Source: Druceiella hillmani
Taxonomy: Eukaryota > Arthropoda > Insecta > Lepidoptera > Hepialidae
Reading direction: 5' to 3'
DNA: 64,000 bases
Assembly: GCA_039881145.1 (NCBI GenBank)
Contig: JAYKKI010000009.1
Coordinates: 8,790,501 to 8,854,500, forward strand
A program made the translations under genes and the position numbers. A model generated the notes under the pieces. That model saw only the letters and a program-made list of their open reading frames with translations. It was not told the DNA's origin and did not search any database. Below are positions 49,243 to 62,959 of the stretch, one piece after another (the stretch's first letter is position 1; every line of letters starts with the position of its first letter).

Positions 49243-49572
49243 TTATTTGCTTTATGAATGAAAACCGGAATGAAATGGTTACAAATTTAATAAAGGCATA
49301 ACTTAAATTCGAATAAATTGCGAAGGGTCTTGCTCTAGAATTTAAGAGTCACTGTTAATTAATTATTAACAGATGGCAATTAATTGATTAAAATAGTTAA
49401 ATCAAAACATGAATATAATATATTGAATAGATGTTATTAACATAACGATAGTTTTTATGTTAAACTATTATCTTCTGAGTCAATCACTTTTCTTAAAATA
49501 TTTACTTAATATTTGGTAGTAAAAAACATATTTTATTTATTTTTATTTATCAAAATATTTCGTTAAGCCCAA
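49243..49572. repeat. Dispersed repeat B, copy 1
   Basis: ~330 bp aligning in direct orientation with 60211-60541. Shared words are TTTATTTGCTTTAT, AACAGATGGCAATTAATTGA, ATATTGAATAGATGT, CGATAGTTTTTRTGTTAAA and TTTGGTAGT. Family unknown, no open frame. Confidence 0.88.
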
Positions 49573-51340
49573 ACAAATTTTTGGTTGGGTCAAACTTATC
49601 GCTTTTCTTAAACTGCTAGTTGTAATAAATGTTAAGTGTTACAGTATATTGTGAATAAAAAGGAGTAGGTAATATTATTTCAATGAGGTTTTATTTTTAA
49701 CTTTACATTATTCTACTACAGGGTGCAGCCTGTATTGCACATGGCAATGCTAGTTCCACGAAAAAAAAAAGAATTTTCAAAAACGTTGTAGTCCTGTCAC
49801 ATTATTATTTTAATTATTTTCTTACAAAAATTATTCATATTTTTATAATATAACCGTTTAGTGATATTTGTAAAAGATGGAACCGTTTCGTATGCTGTAA
49901 ATTTATTACCGAACGACGAAATAAGAAATAAAATAAATTAATAACAAAATATTTCTCTTGTGTGTGTTGCGAAAGAAAAATAAAACTTTTTACATATAAT
50001 TTATACATATTGCCAACTTTTCTAAATTTACGATAACTACGTTCATTGGTCCTTATTGTCATTTTGTAACATTGTTTCATTTCGTTTTATTTTTTTAAAT
50101 AAAAAAAAAATAAAATATAATGTTATCAAAATCTACACCGCTGTACGTTTAGATCTGAGTTTACAATCTTTTTTAGAATTAGCGTAATAAATATTTGTTT
50201 ACAATCTCTGAAAAGAGAAATTCTCATTTGTCCGTATTATCATTCGATATATATGAATGTGTAAGATATCATATATTTCTGCGTAGATATTTAAAACAAT
50301 CACACACATCTTTATATTCGAAGACAGACAGAAGAAGAATTTGATAAAAATGTGTTTTGAATAAATTATACATGTAAGCATAATAAATTATATGTAAAAT
50401 AATTATTATTGTTACTATTACGTGTCACTTTATCTCGTGTAGTTTAGTAAATAAACGTATAATTTCCTCATTAAATATAAAAAAAATATTATCATTTCAG
50501 AAGACATTACTTCCATTATTCGTTACTTAACTCAGAAAAGTAATGAATAAAGCCCCCTGTGATTTGTGCTCCGAATTTCGACATTCACAGCAATGAATTC
50601 GATACATATCATCATGGAAGTACTTGTATAAATTGACCGATGGATGGTGTTAGGATAGCATCATATGTCCACATATGACCACATTACGTTTTAACCTATT
50701 TGAGTGCAATAGGATTTTGATTTTAAATATGAAACTAACTTTCGAAATAAATATAGCTATTATTGTTGTAGGACAGTTGCATGAGTTTATTTATTCAGGG
50801 AGATTATTTTGATGTATCGTAAACACAAACAATATTGTGAACACGAAGTGTACGAATAAAGTAAAATATATAAACAAAAGTGAAAATAGCTTTAGATAAT
50901 GATTTGGCAATATTCATAATCATCTAAGTAATTCAGACTCGGATAATGACATATAAATGACGATATTAAAATAAACACAGAATAAAAGTATATTTTTAAG
51001 GCACAGAATGAAAATGCAAATATACAACGTGAACACAATGTCGAAGAAAGTATGATTATAATTTTAAAGAGAAACATGTCCAGATGGTTTAACCATCGGT
51101 AATGATTGGTCAACATATCGTAACATATGCATATATCGTAGTAATGAAATAATACGAGAAATATATCTGTGGAAGAAATGAACAGAAACAAAAACAGAAA
51201 AAAATCGAGTAATGTCTGAAAATGAAATTATAGCAAGCATGCTATTCAAGAGAAAAAGTGAATAGAAGAACTAAGGGTATAGCGGAAAGGAGAATCACAG
51301 CATTTTATTATCCCTACCTACCCTTTCCAAAAAAATAGCT

Positions 51341-51342
<2 letters not shown>
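49573..51342. other. AT-rich non-coding DNA
   Basis: Nothing recognised; a GC-richer patch near 50545-50700 includes TCATATGTCCACATATGA, a short palindrome. Confidence 0.55.

Positions 51343-51372
<30 letters not shown>
51343..51372. repeat. (TA)n microsatellite
   Basis: About 15 TA units. Confidence 0.97.
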
Positions 51373-51377
<5 letters not shown>

Positions 51378-51782
51378 TATCCTTTAATAGTAATGAAATG
51401 GATTTAAAATTCTTAGATTTAATAAAATGAAATTGAATTGAAGAAAAATTATATCAGTAGTAAAAAAAATCCAATATAAACCAATCATTCGCCGAACAAT
51501 TTCCAATTTAAAGCGCTCTAGCTAATATGGTTATCTCGATTCCGACTATTTCATAATTTATTGAAATGCGTTTTCCTGGGGATGCATTGATATTTAATGG
51601 TAGAAATGTTAATAAATTTAAGATTTTTTCTGTTAAACGAAAGAACTGAATTGAGAGAAAACAATTAAAATAACATATTTCTGGAGGGAGTAAGACAAGA
51701 AGTAAAAGATCTACTAGCTTTTGCTCATTGTCCTTTTCTTGTCTGGAACAAATAAATAATAGGCCGTGCACGCAAAAATTTG

Positions 51783-51783
<1 letters not shown>

Positions 51784-51867
<84 letters not shown>
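51784..51867. repeat. (TA)n microsatellite
   Basis: TA repeats with TG and CA interruptions; open frames on both strands through it are artefacts. Confidence 0.97.
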
Positions 51868-51870
<3 letters not shown>

Positions 51871-53559
51871 TAACAACTGTTTCGTTTTCTCATTGAAATC
51901 AGTTCAATACTTCTAAATTTGTAAGTTATAAAATACAGAATAATTTTTTTTACAATTTCTAGCCTGTTTTACCGTTGCTATAAGCTACCAATTGTCAAAA
52001 TCATTTCATATTTAAGAAAAATACTGATGAAACATTTATTCCACAGAGCTACTTCGATTTAGTTTTCCATGCATTTTTCACTTGTAGTACAATTTGTAGT
52101 AATATTTTACATTACAACATAATTTCGTTTCTGTATAATCACAGGTAGAGTTATTCTTCCGAGACTGAAGTTTTCACGCAGGAAATATATTGTTGTCGTT
52201 TACGTTTCTGCGACAATATTCCAAAATATTTAATGGTTGACAAGATCTAAGAGTATCGAAAAATTAACATAAATTTTTAAAACTATATTGGCGTGCATTT
52301 TGTATACATACGTATATGCGCTCGCTTTACGGTACATTACCGCCTATAGGTTTCAATAAGGGTAATTGGTATATATTTATGACAAGATAAAACAATTAGT
52401 AATTATAATCATGCTGCCGTCAATACCAAACAAATGTTTTAAAAATATATTCTTACACATTACAAACAAGTTACACTCCTTGTAATTTCGATCAGGTAAT
52501 TAGGTTGTGGAAAACCAGATAAAATGAGGAATGGTAATATAATTCGGCTTTAAATGTAGGTTAAAAAATCGTTATGTTTACAAGTACAGGAAGTAATTAA
52601 ATGTATTGTGTTATAGTTTTTATAACAAAACAGGGTGCAAAATACATACTCCAAATGAATAAGATACCTCCTAACGCAACCGTAGTTTGCACTAAAGACG
52701 AAAAATATAAGCATAGAATCGAATAGTTTTAAAAAGATATACAAAAAGAAATATCGTTAAAAATAAATTTAATTCGCTAATTTCCGTAACAAAAGACTGA
52801 ATTGAATCTGTGACAAACTCTCTTTAATAAGATCTTTTGACATAGCGTATTGAGTTTCCATTTTTGTGTATTGGTTTTCGTAAATCCAGTTCTAGATGGG
52901 TAATGCAAATTAAAAACTCCCAATGAAAAGAAAAAAAAATTTAATTTATGTTAACAAGAAAATGTTTCATTAAATCGTGGTGTTTTAGTCGAATATTAAT
53001 AGGCCTGATTTTAAATGGTGGACGTTTTTAATCGGTTATAATCGAAAACCCACTTTAAAAAAAATTATATTGCTACTTAATGAAAATTTCAATTATTGTG
53101 AATGAATAAAAGTCTTTTTCTCAACTTACAGTATTATAATATTTAGGTAATTTGGTATATGTGGGACTGTATTTTAATAATAACTTTTGGCACAAACAGC
53201 TAATAATTTTACGATTCCTTCAGATGCTTTCATCTGTTATATTATTAATATTATTATAGCAGTTTTAAAACAAATATATGTTATAACATTGATGTACTAA
53301 TTTTAATACACCTTTAATTGAAAATAAATCTTTCAGTCAGAAAATATAATTGAAATTAACATTTTGAGTACAATATAATCCGTAATTATTAGTTTTGAGT
53401 TTCAAAACCATTTCTTTAAAATGTCTTAAATTATGGAAAATTTAATTATCACATTCAGTGCATATTATAAAAATTTGACTTTATTTGAGAAGTAGTAATT
53501 ATTTGAACATAAAACAACTCAATGGATGTCTCAAAATCATTACGCAGGCCAAAGCAACT
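51868..53559. other. AT-rich non-coding DNA
   Basis: Nothing recognised. Confidence 0.6.
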
Positions 53560-53800
53560 TATCTCGTAAACGAAATAAAGCAAACGTCAGCAAGCGAAGT
53601 AAAGAAGAGGCCTGAGGAACCAATTTGATTCGCCAGGACTTTCAGACTTGAAACACGGTTTCCGCCTATACAATTGAATACAGGAATTTATCCACTTAGC
53701 GTGAAATAAATAAAATAATTTTAATTACAAACCGCGTGGCAATTTATCTAGCTGCCCCTGGGGAAATTTGCTATTAGGTTTTGTGGGGCAATATCGCATG
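53560..53800. promoter_or_regulatory. GC-rich island, candidate conserved regulatory element
   Basis: The block contains TCAGCAAGCGAAG, AAACACGGTTTCCGCC, an AT-rich homeodomain-like middle (ATAATTTTAATTACAA) and CAAACCGCGTGGCAATTTAT with CTGCCCCTGGGG. It has no coding potential and no repeat match. The 10-mer CAAACCGCGT recurs in the similar island near 63040. Confidence 0.28.
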
Positions 53801-56800
53801 TTTATTTTTTACTTTATATTTTATTTATCCATTACAGTAGTACCTTTTTTCTAATATTAATTTTATATAAATAAATTATATTAAAAGTAGATGTGCTATG
53901 AGTTAATTGATCTAAATTATTAGATTCTCTTAGATGTTACATTAATAATAATAATATAAATAATTCTAAAATCAGAAACTTGTACTAATTTCATTGTTCA
54001 TTTGTTTGTATTAAATTTTTCATGTGTATTCCAAGAATAGACTTAATGTTTGAAAAAGGTGAAATTTTTTCAAGTTGAACATAATTCGAGTTATTCATGT
54101 TTCCAAACTTATATACTAATTTATATATGACGTTAAAAGATTTTGCAATATGGTATAAAAACACACAGTCACTAATTAAATAAGCACACTTTCAGATTTC
54201 ATGTGTTCGCTAAATTTCAATGGAGATTTCATGATCAAAATGGGAACAATCGACATTTGAGCCGACAAATCTAGCTTGTCAGTCGACCAATCTGGATTAC
54301 AGTCAATCGAATAAGGTAGACTATAGTCCTCCAAGCAATAATTTTTCAATTATTTTTATGTACTTATTTTAGTTCTTTTTATAACTTAGGAGTTTTCTGA
54401 AAAAAAAAATTAGTTTTCAGTATCTATTTTACTCAAATTTATAAGTTTAATTCAAAATCATTAGCTAATAATTTGTACCGCTTAAATGTTAATAGTTCCA
54501 ATTAAAATAGAAGCCATAATTTGTTAACTTGTGTAATATATCCCCAAATGAAACGAATATGTCTGTTCTGTGCAATATTATATGATTAACTAATTGAATA
54601 CACATTCTCGTGTTTTCTATAATTCGACCATATAACTTAAACATGTTTGTTTAACATATCTGTGCATTTAAAATCGAAAACGCTTAAATCTATAAAGTCA
54701 ACACGAACAGCGCTTTTGGCGAATATTGAAGTGCCAACTCCAACATCTAAGTCCATTGGCAACTTGATGCAATAATTTAAATCTTACCAGGCAATGTTCT
54801 CATCGAATCACCTGCAGCCACCCGCAGTCCACTTAGCCTTCTGTGCAGTACAGTCATTACAAAATTTAGCAAAATGTCTTTTATTATTAGTAATGTATAT
54901 TTTTATAATAAACTAGATGTGTATATTTCATGCTTAAGTGAGATTTTATTTAGCGATAATTGATGTATTAAATAAAATTTTGTATTAATTACTGAGGTGT
55001 ACGTTTATTTCTAAGTGCCAAGAAGGAATAATATCTACGTGACTTATGTAAAACTGTTATCTGTTATGTAAAATGAAATATAACATATTAAGTCCAAGTG
55101 AAATACATAGCGTTACGTAAGTTCTTAATGTAAACAATGACGAAGGGGTTCTTAATAAAATTGATGACAAGGTTTTAAGTTATATTTAATTATAATTCAA
55201 CTTGAGACTATTTTTTTTCAATCAGTAATTAATTCCGACAAGCAAACACTTATTAGCTAATTTCTTCTCATCATAGCTGCATAGAAAACATCGTGAATTT
55301 TTTTTGTTCGTGATCAGTTTTCCTTACCGATCCTACATTTTTATTTGGATTCGAAGCCTACAATTTCAAGCCAATTTTAAATGGTAGTGGAATTTATGGT
55401 CTAGTAAAAAGTAGATTTTAATATATGATTTAAAATAAGATTTCACAAAAAAACTGGGAATCTTTTCAGATTCGAGTTGTGTTCGAGCTAGTGCATTAAT
55501 ATTTTTTACAAAATTTTATTACTATAAAATTACTTAGCTCTATAAAAATAAATTAAAATATTTGTAAATAAATTGAAAGAAATCGACAAACAAATAGAAT
55601 TTCCCAAACGTGCAATAATGTGTAACTATTATTACTCTTACCTCTCTAAACCATAGCTCATTTTCCATAAAAATAATGCAGGCTGCAATTTGGATGTGCA
55701 AAAATGACCTAATCGTTTTTACAATACATCCGCTTATTTACCGGGAATCAAATTTTTGTCTAAATTTTCATTTGTCTTATATATCAAAATGAGTCCGATT
55801 CAACGGTTACTAATATTATTAAATACATCTAAATTTATTAATATTTAATACGCTTCCGTATTACCTTTAGTGACTTGTTCTTCTGGCGACGATTTTGAAA
55901 TATTTGTTACATGTTGTATGATATAATTTTTTTCCTTTATTTACGTATACCTTGAAATAAAACCTGGCACCTTGGCTTCCAATAGAAAACATTAACCTTT
56001 GGAAAGAAGGACGTTGAAACATTGCTTCAAATAAAATAATTATTTCACGGTTATATTGACACATAATATAACGTGCAAATAAGTTACTTTTTTATGTTGT
56101 TTTGTCGGTTATAATTTTTATACCCTTTTGAACAATATTAAATAAAAAATCTAATAATAATTTCTGCTTCAAATTATTTTAAATATTTGATGGCTACATA
56201 ATATCTAACGTAATATATTAACTACATTCGCTCTTTTCGCTTTTCATTGTTCATCATTTGTTTATTTTTAACGTATTTATAAAAAATATGTAAACTAACA
56301 TAAATAAAATATAATAAAACCTAATATCACTTAAAATAAGTTCGCATCTTATGCCTCTGGTGACTGTACCACATGTTCATACAACTTCGGCCACCCTTTC
56401 CATACATATAACGTTTAGAGAGTAATACAAGTTGTTAGTTATTTGAAATGGGACTTCTCACCGGTGCTTGATTAATTTCTGTTACATATCAATATATAAT
56501 GCCTTCCAAAGGGGTGAATTTCAGCAGTGAAGGTTCTACGAAAAAAAATTGACATTACAATATTATCGAATGTAGTTTGCTTAGTTTTGTTTGTTATTAG
56601 GCAGGCACTAGACCTGGAGTTATTTATAAATATTTAATGAGAGATTTCAAGTGAACACGTGCCAGTAACAAAGTGAACGAACTCGTACCTATGTTTAGAA
56701 ATAGAAATTTAATGGTGGTAAGTAATATCCAATTACTATTTTGTTTCATTTGTTGTCATCGATCATCATTTTGAGTTTGACAATGTAATTTTGCTATTAA

Positions 56801-57268
56801 TCATTCTGATGAGACTTATGGTATAGGATTTATTTATTTATTAAGTCTCCTCTGTTTATTTGATGCGATATTACAAATCTTTCGACCTGAGATATTTTTT
56901 CACCGCACTGATTTTATTAATTTTATTTTTTTCTATTTCGTTACATTACTTTCCTATTCATATTAGTTTATCTGTTTTATTTTTATTTTTAAATCTACAT
57001 TTTTATTTGGTCTCGGTTTATTTTTTTATACAAACTTTAGTCAGATTTAATTACCACACTCGGAATATGGAATATTGCTCGTATATTTTAACGATATAGC
57101 CATATATAGCCTTGTGATGAAGATTCGATTCAGTGCAAACTTTTTATGAAACAGTATTTACATAACTGCCGCAATATTTCATTAGCAAGTTTTTTGAATT
57201 GAATCTAGTATAAATATAGAAGAATCAATAAACAGATTTAATTAACGTCGTTTTATTTCAGTTGTAAA
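53801..57268. other. AT-rich non-coding DNA
   Basis: A GC-richer patch at about 54695-54855 (ending CACCTGCAGCCACCCGCAGT) contains no readable gene. The rest is featureless. Confidence 0.5.
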
Positions 57269-57308
57269 TACACTGCTAATGACAAATGGTACACTGCTAA
57301 TGACAAAT
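57269..57308. repeat. 19 bp exact duplication, 21 bp period
   Basis: TACACTGCTAATGACAAAT occurs at 57269-57287 and 57290-57308. Confidence 0.92.
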
Positions 57309-57504
57309 TTCAATGTTTAATATGATATTCCCTATTGAATATAAAATTAATACAAATAAATATTTCCGGTTTTTAATATACATGAACGGTTATGGCGAAA
57401 ACTAATTTTTGACTTACTCATTGAACTTTCCTTTGTTCATATTTTATACAAACTATATAAATGTTTTTGCAAGAACAAGAGTAATAACTTTATATATTAT
57501 GAAA

Positions 57505-57795
57505 TTGTAACAGAGTAAATTCTGCACATGAAAATTTTTAATTAATTTAAAATTTTTGATTCCATACAGAATGATAACAGAAGCCAGAAAACCTTTTTTA
57601 TAATTTTTTATTATTTAATACTATTTTGTACATCAATCAAGCTCTGAAATCAAATTTAACTGAATGGTAATAATTTGTAACTAAGAGCAAATTATGAGGA
57701 AAAATATTTTTTTTTATAACGAATTTCAAGGAAGTGAAACCGTAGGACACAGCCAGTAAAACATAAGCATACACACAGCCAGTAAAACATAAACA
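57505..57795. repeat. Dispersed repeat C, copy 1
   Basis: It aligns with 63669-64000. It starts TTGTAACAGAGTAAATTCTG, contains AGAAGCCAGAAAACCTTTTT and AACTAAGAGCAA, then GAATTTCAAG-GAGTGAAACCG, and ends in two copies of a ~24 bp minisatellite unit, CACAGCCAGTAAAACATA plus spacer. No open frame; family unknown. Confidence 0.9.
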
Positions 57796-58561
57796 GTCAC
57801 GAATTCATGACTAAAAAGGTATTAGACATTAAATTTAATTACAAATTATTTTTAATTGAAATTGTATTCCTAGTAAAAGTGGAGGAAGTCATTTATATCG
57901 TCAAAATTTTTTCTGAATTTTTTGAACATTTTTTTGCATTTAATCCTAACTACGAAGAAAGAATAAAAATAAAATAGGTTTGTTTATATTCACCATTCAC
58001 ATAATGTGATATATGTAAAGTGTAAACAATAAAGGTAATTTAATATATGCAATCTAAATAAAGATAAATGTTAAAAGTTATTTTCTAAAACGATAATTTA
58101 TTTCAAATAAATCGGAATGCTTCGATTTCTTGTCAAGCTAAAGGTGAGGCTAGGCTGTATGAAACATCAGTAGCTAATACTGCAATGCTTTAATTATATA
58201 GTTTCCAATAGTGAGGTACTTGCGCAAAACATAAAGTTAGTCAAATCGGAACACGACAAGGAAATAATTTACCATTAATAAGTTATCCGAAAATAAAATG
58301 CGAAACATGCGCATTACTTTGTCTAATATGTAAAAAAATCACAAAGATGGTTAAAAAACTGCAGCTTAATAGTTAATTCTATAATGTTATTTTTCGACAA
58401 ATAATAACTTTTTAGTATTTACATTAATCTACATTCACAAGAACATAGCATTGTTCCGAATGATGTGCACAACAGCGTGTTATAATGGTGTACGCTTATA
58501 TTATATAGACTTAATTTAGGAATGGAAAATTTATGGCGAATTTCTTGAAATAAAACAAAGG
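57796..58561. other. AT-rich non-coding DNA
   Basis: Nothing recognised. Confidence 0.6.
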
Positions 58562-58612
58562 AGTAAAAAGAAGAGTATCTATGATATCTTTATAGTAAAA
58601 AGAAGAGTATCT
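58562..58612. repeat. 19 bp duplication, 32 bp period
   Basis: AGTAAAAAGAAGAGTATCT occurs at 58562-58580 and 58594-58612. Confidence 0.9.
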
Positions 58613-58912
58613 TTTAGATGCATCTCTCATAAAACAAGTTAATCATTGAAAATAAATTTGATAAAACTAATTCTTTCATTCCAATATAAATATTTCTGAT
58701 TTCCCCGAAACATACATTATATCGGATATGACTTGAATTTGTACTGAAGGACGTATTTTCCGTTTTTTTTTCGCAAATTTTAGAAGGGTATTTTGATAAT
58801 CCAATTAAAAGCTTTGTTTTTGTTAATTCCCTTATTTTACATTTTTCTATTTGTCTTTTACGTTGCTTGAAATGGTATAATTATTTCTTAAATTTGTTAT
58901 CACCACACGAAT

Positions 58913-58964
58913 ATAATGTTATCTGGAAAGAATAATGTTATCTGGAAGTAAGAAGTTATCTGGA
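58913..58964. repeat. 16 bp unit, two exact copies and a partial third
   Basis: ATAATGTTATCTGGAA occurs at 58913-58928 and 58932-58947; GAAGTTATCTGGA follows. Confidence 0.9.
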
Positions 58965-59507
58965 TGGTTCAACTTATTACATACAATTACATTTCTTTTG
59001 ATTAAAATCTGAAAGTGTAAGCAAAAATTTAAATAAAAATTTATCAGTACCTTTTTGCCAAGAAAGCAGTTAAGACATTTTATGGTAAAGACCGATATTC
59101 TCTTAACGACATACTATATTTTTACTAGGAAATATAGAAGTTACTCAATAAGAGATGATGTGAGAGAATAATAATGATGTTAACAACGTATAACAAATAT
59201 TTGAAGAAAATGTTATATTTAATTATTATTTTAAATTAATCAACATCAAAATATTCAGTCTCATCGATCTATCTTTAAAATCCTTGTACCATGTGTTTGT
59301 TTCCTTAATACATATTAAATTGTTTTAGGAACTTTTTTTTCTTTGTAGAATTTAGTGACATCTTTTGTATAATATATCTGTAATAATTTCTATATTATAT
59401 GTATTGTATTATATATCTGTTTACTTATAAAACTTGTATTCATAGATGGGTATACATTCAACAGTACAAATTGTTTGAAATATATTTCTATACATAAATC
59501 ACCAAAA

Positions 59508-59640
59508 GTCACGAGATCTTCAAACAATTTACAAATATTACTTATTTAGCATTTAATTTCGTGTATTATTTTGGTTATGTTCATTAGCTGTTACAAATTA
59601 GTAACGTAAAAATACGAATTATTAAGTATGTATATTTGTT
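59508..59640. repeat. Local duplication D, copy 1
   Basis: It aligns loosely with 59885-60005; the tightest part is TCATTAGCTGTTACAAATTA followed by GTAACGTAAAAATACGAA. Upstream, TCACGAGAT and TTTACAAA are shared. Direct orientation, ~380 bp apart. Confidence 0.75.
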
Positions 59641-59884
59641 TTTATTTTAAAACTGTCGAAAATTGTAATGGGAGAACCAATTATAATTTCCTACAACGAT
59701 ATGAAGAAGTGATAGACTAACTACCAAGTTTCTATAACTAAAATGTAAGACTACACTAAATTTTTACACATGCTCACTCGTAAACACTAAATTGCACAAA
59801 AATGTCTGCATTAAAGAAATTATGGGATATTTAGTATTGTAAAAAACAAATTATTTATTAATTCTTGTCATACTTTCTACACAG

Positions 59885-60005
59885 TTCACGAGATATATGC
59901 CATTAAACTTTTTACAAAAATTAAAGATTTATCTTTTCATTTCATACAACATTTTGATCACGATCATTAGCTGTTACAAATTAGTTACGTATAAATACGA
60001 ACATA
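59885..60005. repeat. Local duplication D, copy 2
   Basis: Partner of 59508-59640, with the 3' 42 bp nearly identical and the 5' part diverged. Confidence 0.75.
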
Positions 60006-60210
60006 TGAGTGACTGTGAATCTTCAATAGAGCACAAATTATCGACCTAAGATACTCGTAACTAAACGTACCGACATTGAACAAACACGTGTGATAAATAG
60101 TAAATACAATTTCTTCTATTCTTTTGCACAAGAACTAAGATGCTTTGGACGAAATATTGAATAATGCTTTTTAATTAATTCAATACCATTTTATTTTCTT
60201 TATCGAATTG

Positions 60211-60541
60211 TAGTTTTATTTGCTTTATCAATGAAAGACCGGAATCCAACGAATGAAGACCTAATTTAAATTAGAATAAATTTCGAAAAGACTTGCTCCA
60301 AAATTTAACAATCGCTATTAATTAATACAGATGGCAATTAATTGATAAAAATTTGTAAATCAAAACTTGAACATAATATATTGAATAGATGTAATTAATA
60401 TCACGATAGTTTTTGTGTTAAATTATCATTATTTAAGAAGTCAGACTTTTTTCTTAAAAAAATTATCTCATCTTTGGTAGTTAAAGACAATTTTTATTTA
60501 TTTTCAATGTACGAAATATTTCATTAGGCATTTTATTTGGA
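60211..60541. repeat. Dispersed repeat B, copy 2
   Basis: Partner of 49243-49572, with several small deletions relative to it. Confidence 0.88.
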
Positions 60542-61892
60542 CTTGGAATGAATTGTCGAGATAAGATAAAAGTAAATTCTGTTTAATTCAACGTAGACTA
60601 AATTCAAAGTCAGGAACACAAAACAATTCCAAAATTGAATATTAGTTCTTACGTTTTGATTATTAAGATTTTATTTTAATTGGAGCCGACCCTCCCAGAA
60701 AAACTTTTCTAAAATTTCTTGATAAAAAATTAATTTAATAAAAAAAGGATTTTTGAGTGCAAAATAAAACTCGAAGGATAATTGTAAACCATTGAAAACT
60801 TTGAAATATTAGTCAAAATAATTTCCTTTCAATCAAGCGCATTGACTTTGCTTGGTTGCATCCTGGACATCGAATAACATTTTAATTGGCCAATATGTGT
60901 ATGTAAAAAAATATTTAATTATTTTTATAGTAGCCAGTTCATTAAAATTATCCAAAAATATAAGTTATAATATAGCTTCATTCATAGATTTTTTTACAAT
61001 ATTTTCGAGGGTTATTTTCAGAGAAATTAATATAATTGGAGCTGTCTGAAAGTTTATGCTAATTTCGCAATTTGTGCGTAATATTTAAACCTCGTGAAAC
61101 ATTGATATTATGTTATATGTTGAAGTAACATTAATTCTCTCTAATTTTTTCATTCAGCGTTTTTTGTACAAGCATAAAAAAATTTAAATTACAATATCTA
61201 AAAATTTACATGGATATATTTTATCAAATTATGTTGCAAAATATAAGTAATTTGCGAAATAATTTGAAAAAAATGTAGTAATAAACGTCAAAATAAAAAA
61301 ATAATAACAGCAATATTAGATACTACTACCTTATTTATAAATGTTGTTATAAAAGCCGCTTCGTGTTTTCATTCAACATTTTTGTTTCAGTATTAATAGT
61401 GGATGAGATACAATTAATGTTTTCAAAACAGTTTTTTCTAAATGTGTAATTAGTTTTAACAAATGCCTCACTAATTATTTATCTTAATGTGTATTAGTTC
61501 CTGTTAACAATGTAGTATATTTTCTATAAGAGTTATTTAATTTTCGTTGTAAGAATATTTTTTTGACAAGTAGAGGTACAAGTGAAGAGAAAAGGTAGAA
61601 GTGAACATTACATTCTTGACGCGCCTGTTTTTAATTAGAATTTATTAATAATATGTTTTAATGCATCTTAAAAAGTACTTAAAGTAGTCTAAATTCAATT
61701 ACATCTAGGAGTTTATATTTAAAAATAGCATTTTGCACAGTGGAAATCTAAATAGATAGTGGAAGAATTGAAACTCAACATCAGGTACTGTATATTGTGA
61801 AATATATGAACAATCACTAAGTTTAAATTTGAATCAGTGCTAAAAACAAGGAGGAGAAATATTAAACTACGCCAATAACTTTCACTGACACG
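60542..61892. other. AT-rich non-coding DNA
   Basis: Nothing recognised. Confidence 0.6.
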
Positions 61893-61978
61893 GAAAAGTT
61901 ATTTAATAAATAATTAAGGAATTATAACCTAGAATTTTCCTCAAAGCGATACTGCTTATCGTTCACCGTTATCGATAA
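61893..61978. repeat. Local duplication E, copy 1
   Basis: GAAAAGTTATTTAATAAATA then ATTAAGGAATTATA aligns with 62555-62640, continuing through a diverged half. Confidence 0.8.
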
Positions 61979-62222
61979 ATGATTGACAGCGTCATCTCTA
62001 GAACAGTGTGTTAACCACTAAACCTACTACAAACACGACTCCACAGATAATGTTGCAGAGATTCTGACAATGTCTAAACATCAGTGTTGGATAGTGATAA
62101 GGCCACATCTGAAACATTGAGTAAACTATTGGTAAACGAGTAGGGTTTATGAGTACTGAGAGCGCACATCAGCGCCACCTAGCGTCCGCAATATTAAAAG
62201 CGCGTCAATTTTATTTGCACGC
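61979..62222. other. GC-richer non-coding patch
   Basis: Contains ATCAGCGCCACCTAGCGTCC, a word pattern common in insect repeats and regulatory DNA. No gene or full repeat is recognised. Confidence 0.35.
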
Positions 62223-62554
62223 TTGTATTTAACGGCTCTGGTAAATGTTTATGTGAATAATATAAAAATAACGAAAGATATCAATTGTGACTTATATTAC
62301 ATGCATTTTTTTTGTCTTAACGTTTTAATTATTCCTATGTTATTTTTATCGAAGATAAATATCATTTGTACTTTAGATCTAGCTTGTCTCTTGTTTATTG
62401 TAAAGTAGAGAAAAATACCTAATAAATGCTTTTCTTAAAAAATAATAACGAGATATTAGACAAAACCACCAGATCACCAGATGTAAAAAAGTAGCAGTGC
62501 ACGTAATCAAAACAAGATAAATTGAATAAAGATGTTTAACTAGATGGTAACATA

Positions 62555-62640
62555 GAAAAGTTTTTTAATAAACAATTAAGGAATTATACCTTACAATTGT
62601 TCTCAAAAATTGATTCTGTTTATTATTGATAAATTGGGTA
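62555..62640. repeat. Local duplication E, copy 2
   Basis: Partner of 61893-61978, ~660 bp away, direct orientation. Confidence 0.8.
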
Positions 62641-62959
62641 TTCCATTGATTAATAATAAGCAAAAACGATTTGCTATTTGAGAATAGTGTCTAAACTAAA
62701 AACTAAAATCTTACTTTACGGTGAAGCATTAAAATTTATAAAGTATTTAAAATTAACTGTTCATTATACATTGCCAAGGTAATAAATGTTTTGTGTGCAT
62801 TTCTCTTTAATTCTGTCATTACATAAGTTCTTTGTTATAACTTAGTTATATTCTCGAACATGCACATCACGAAATTTTATTTACAAATACTCTCGAAAAC
62901 TATTTAAATATTAACGAATGTTCAAAGCAGCCAATAAGAATACATATGTTGTTTTGCAT

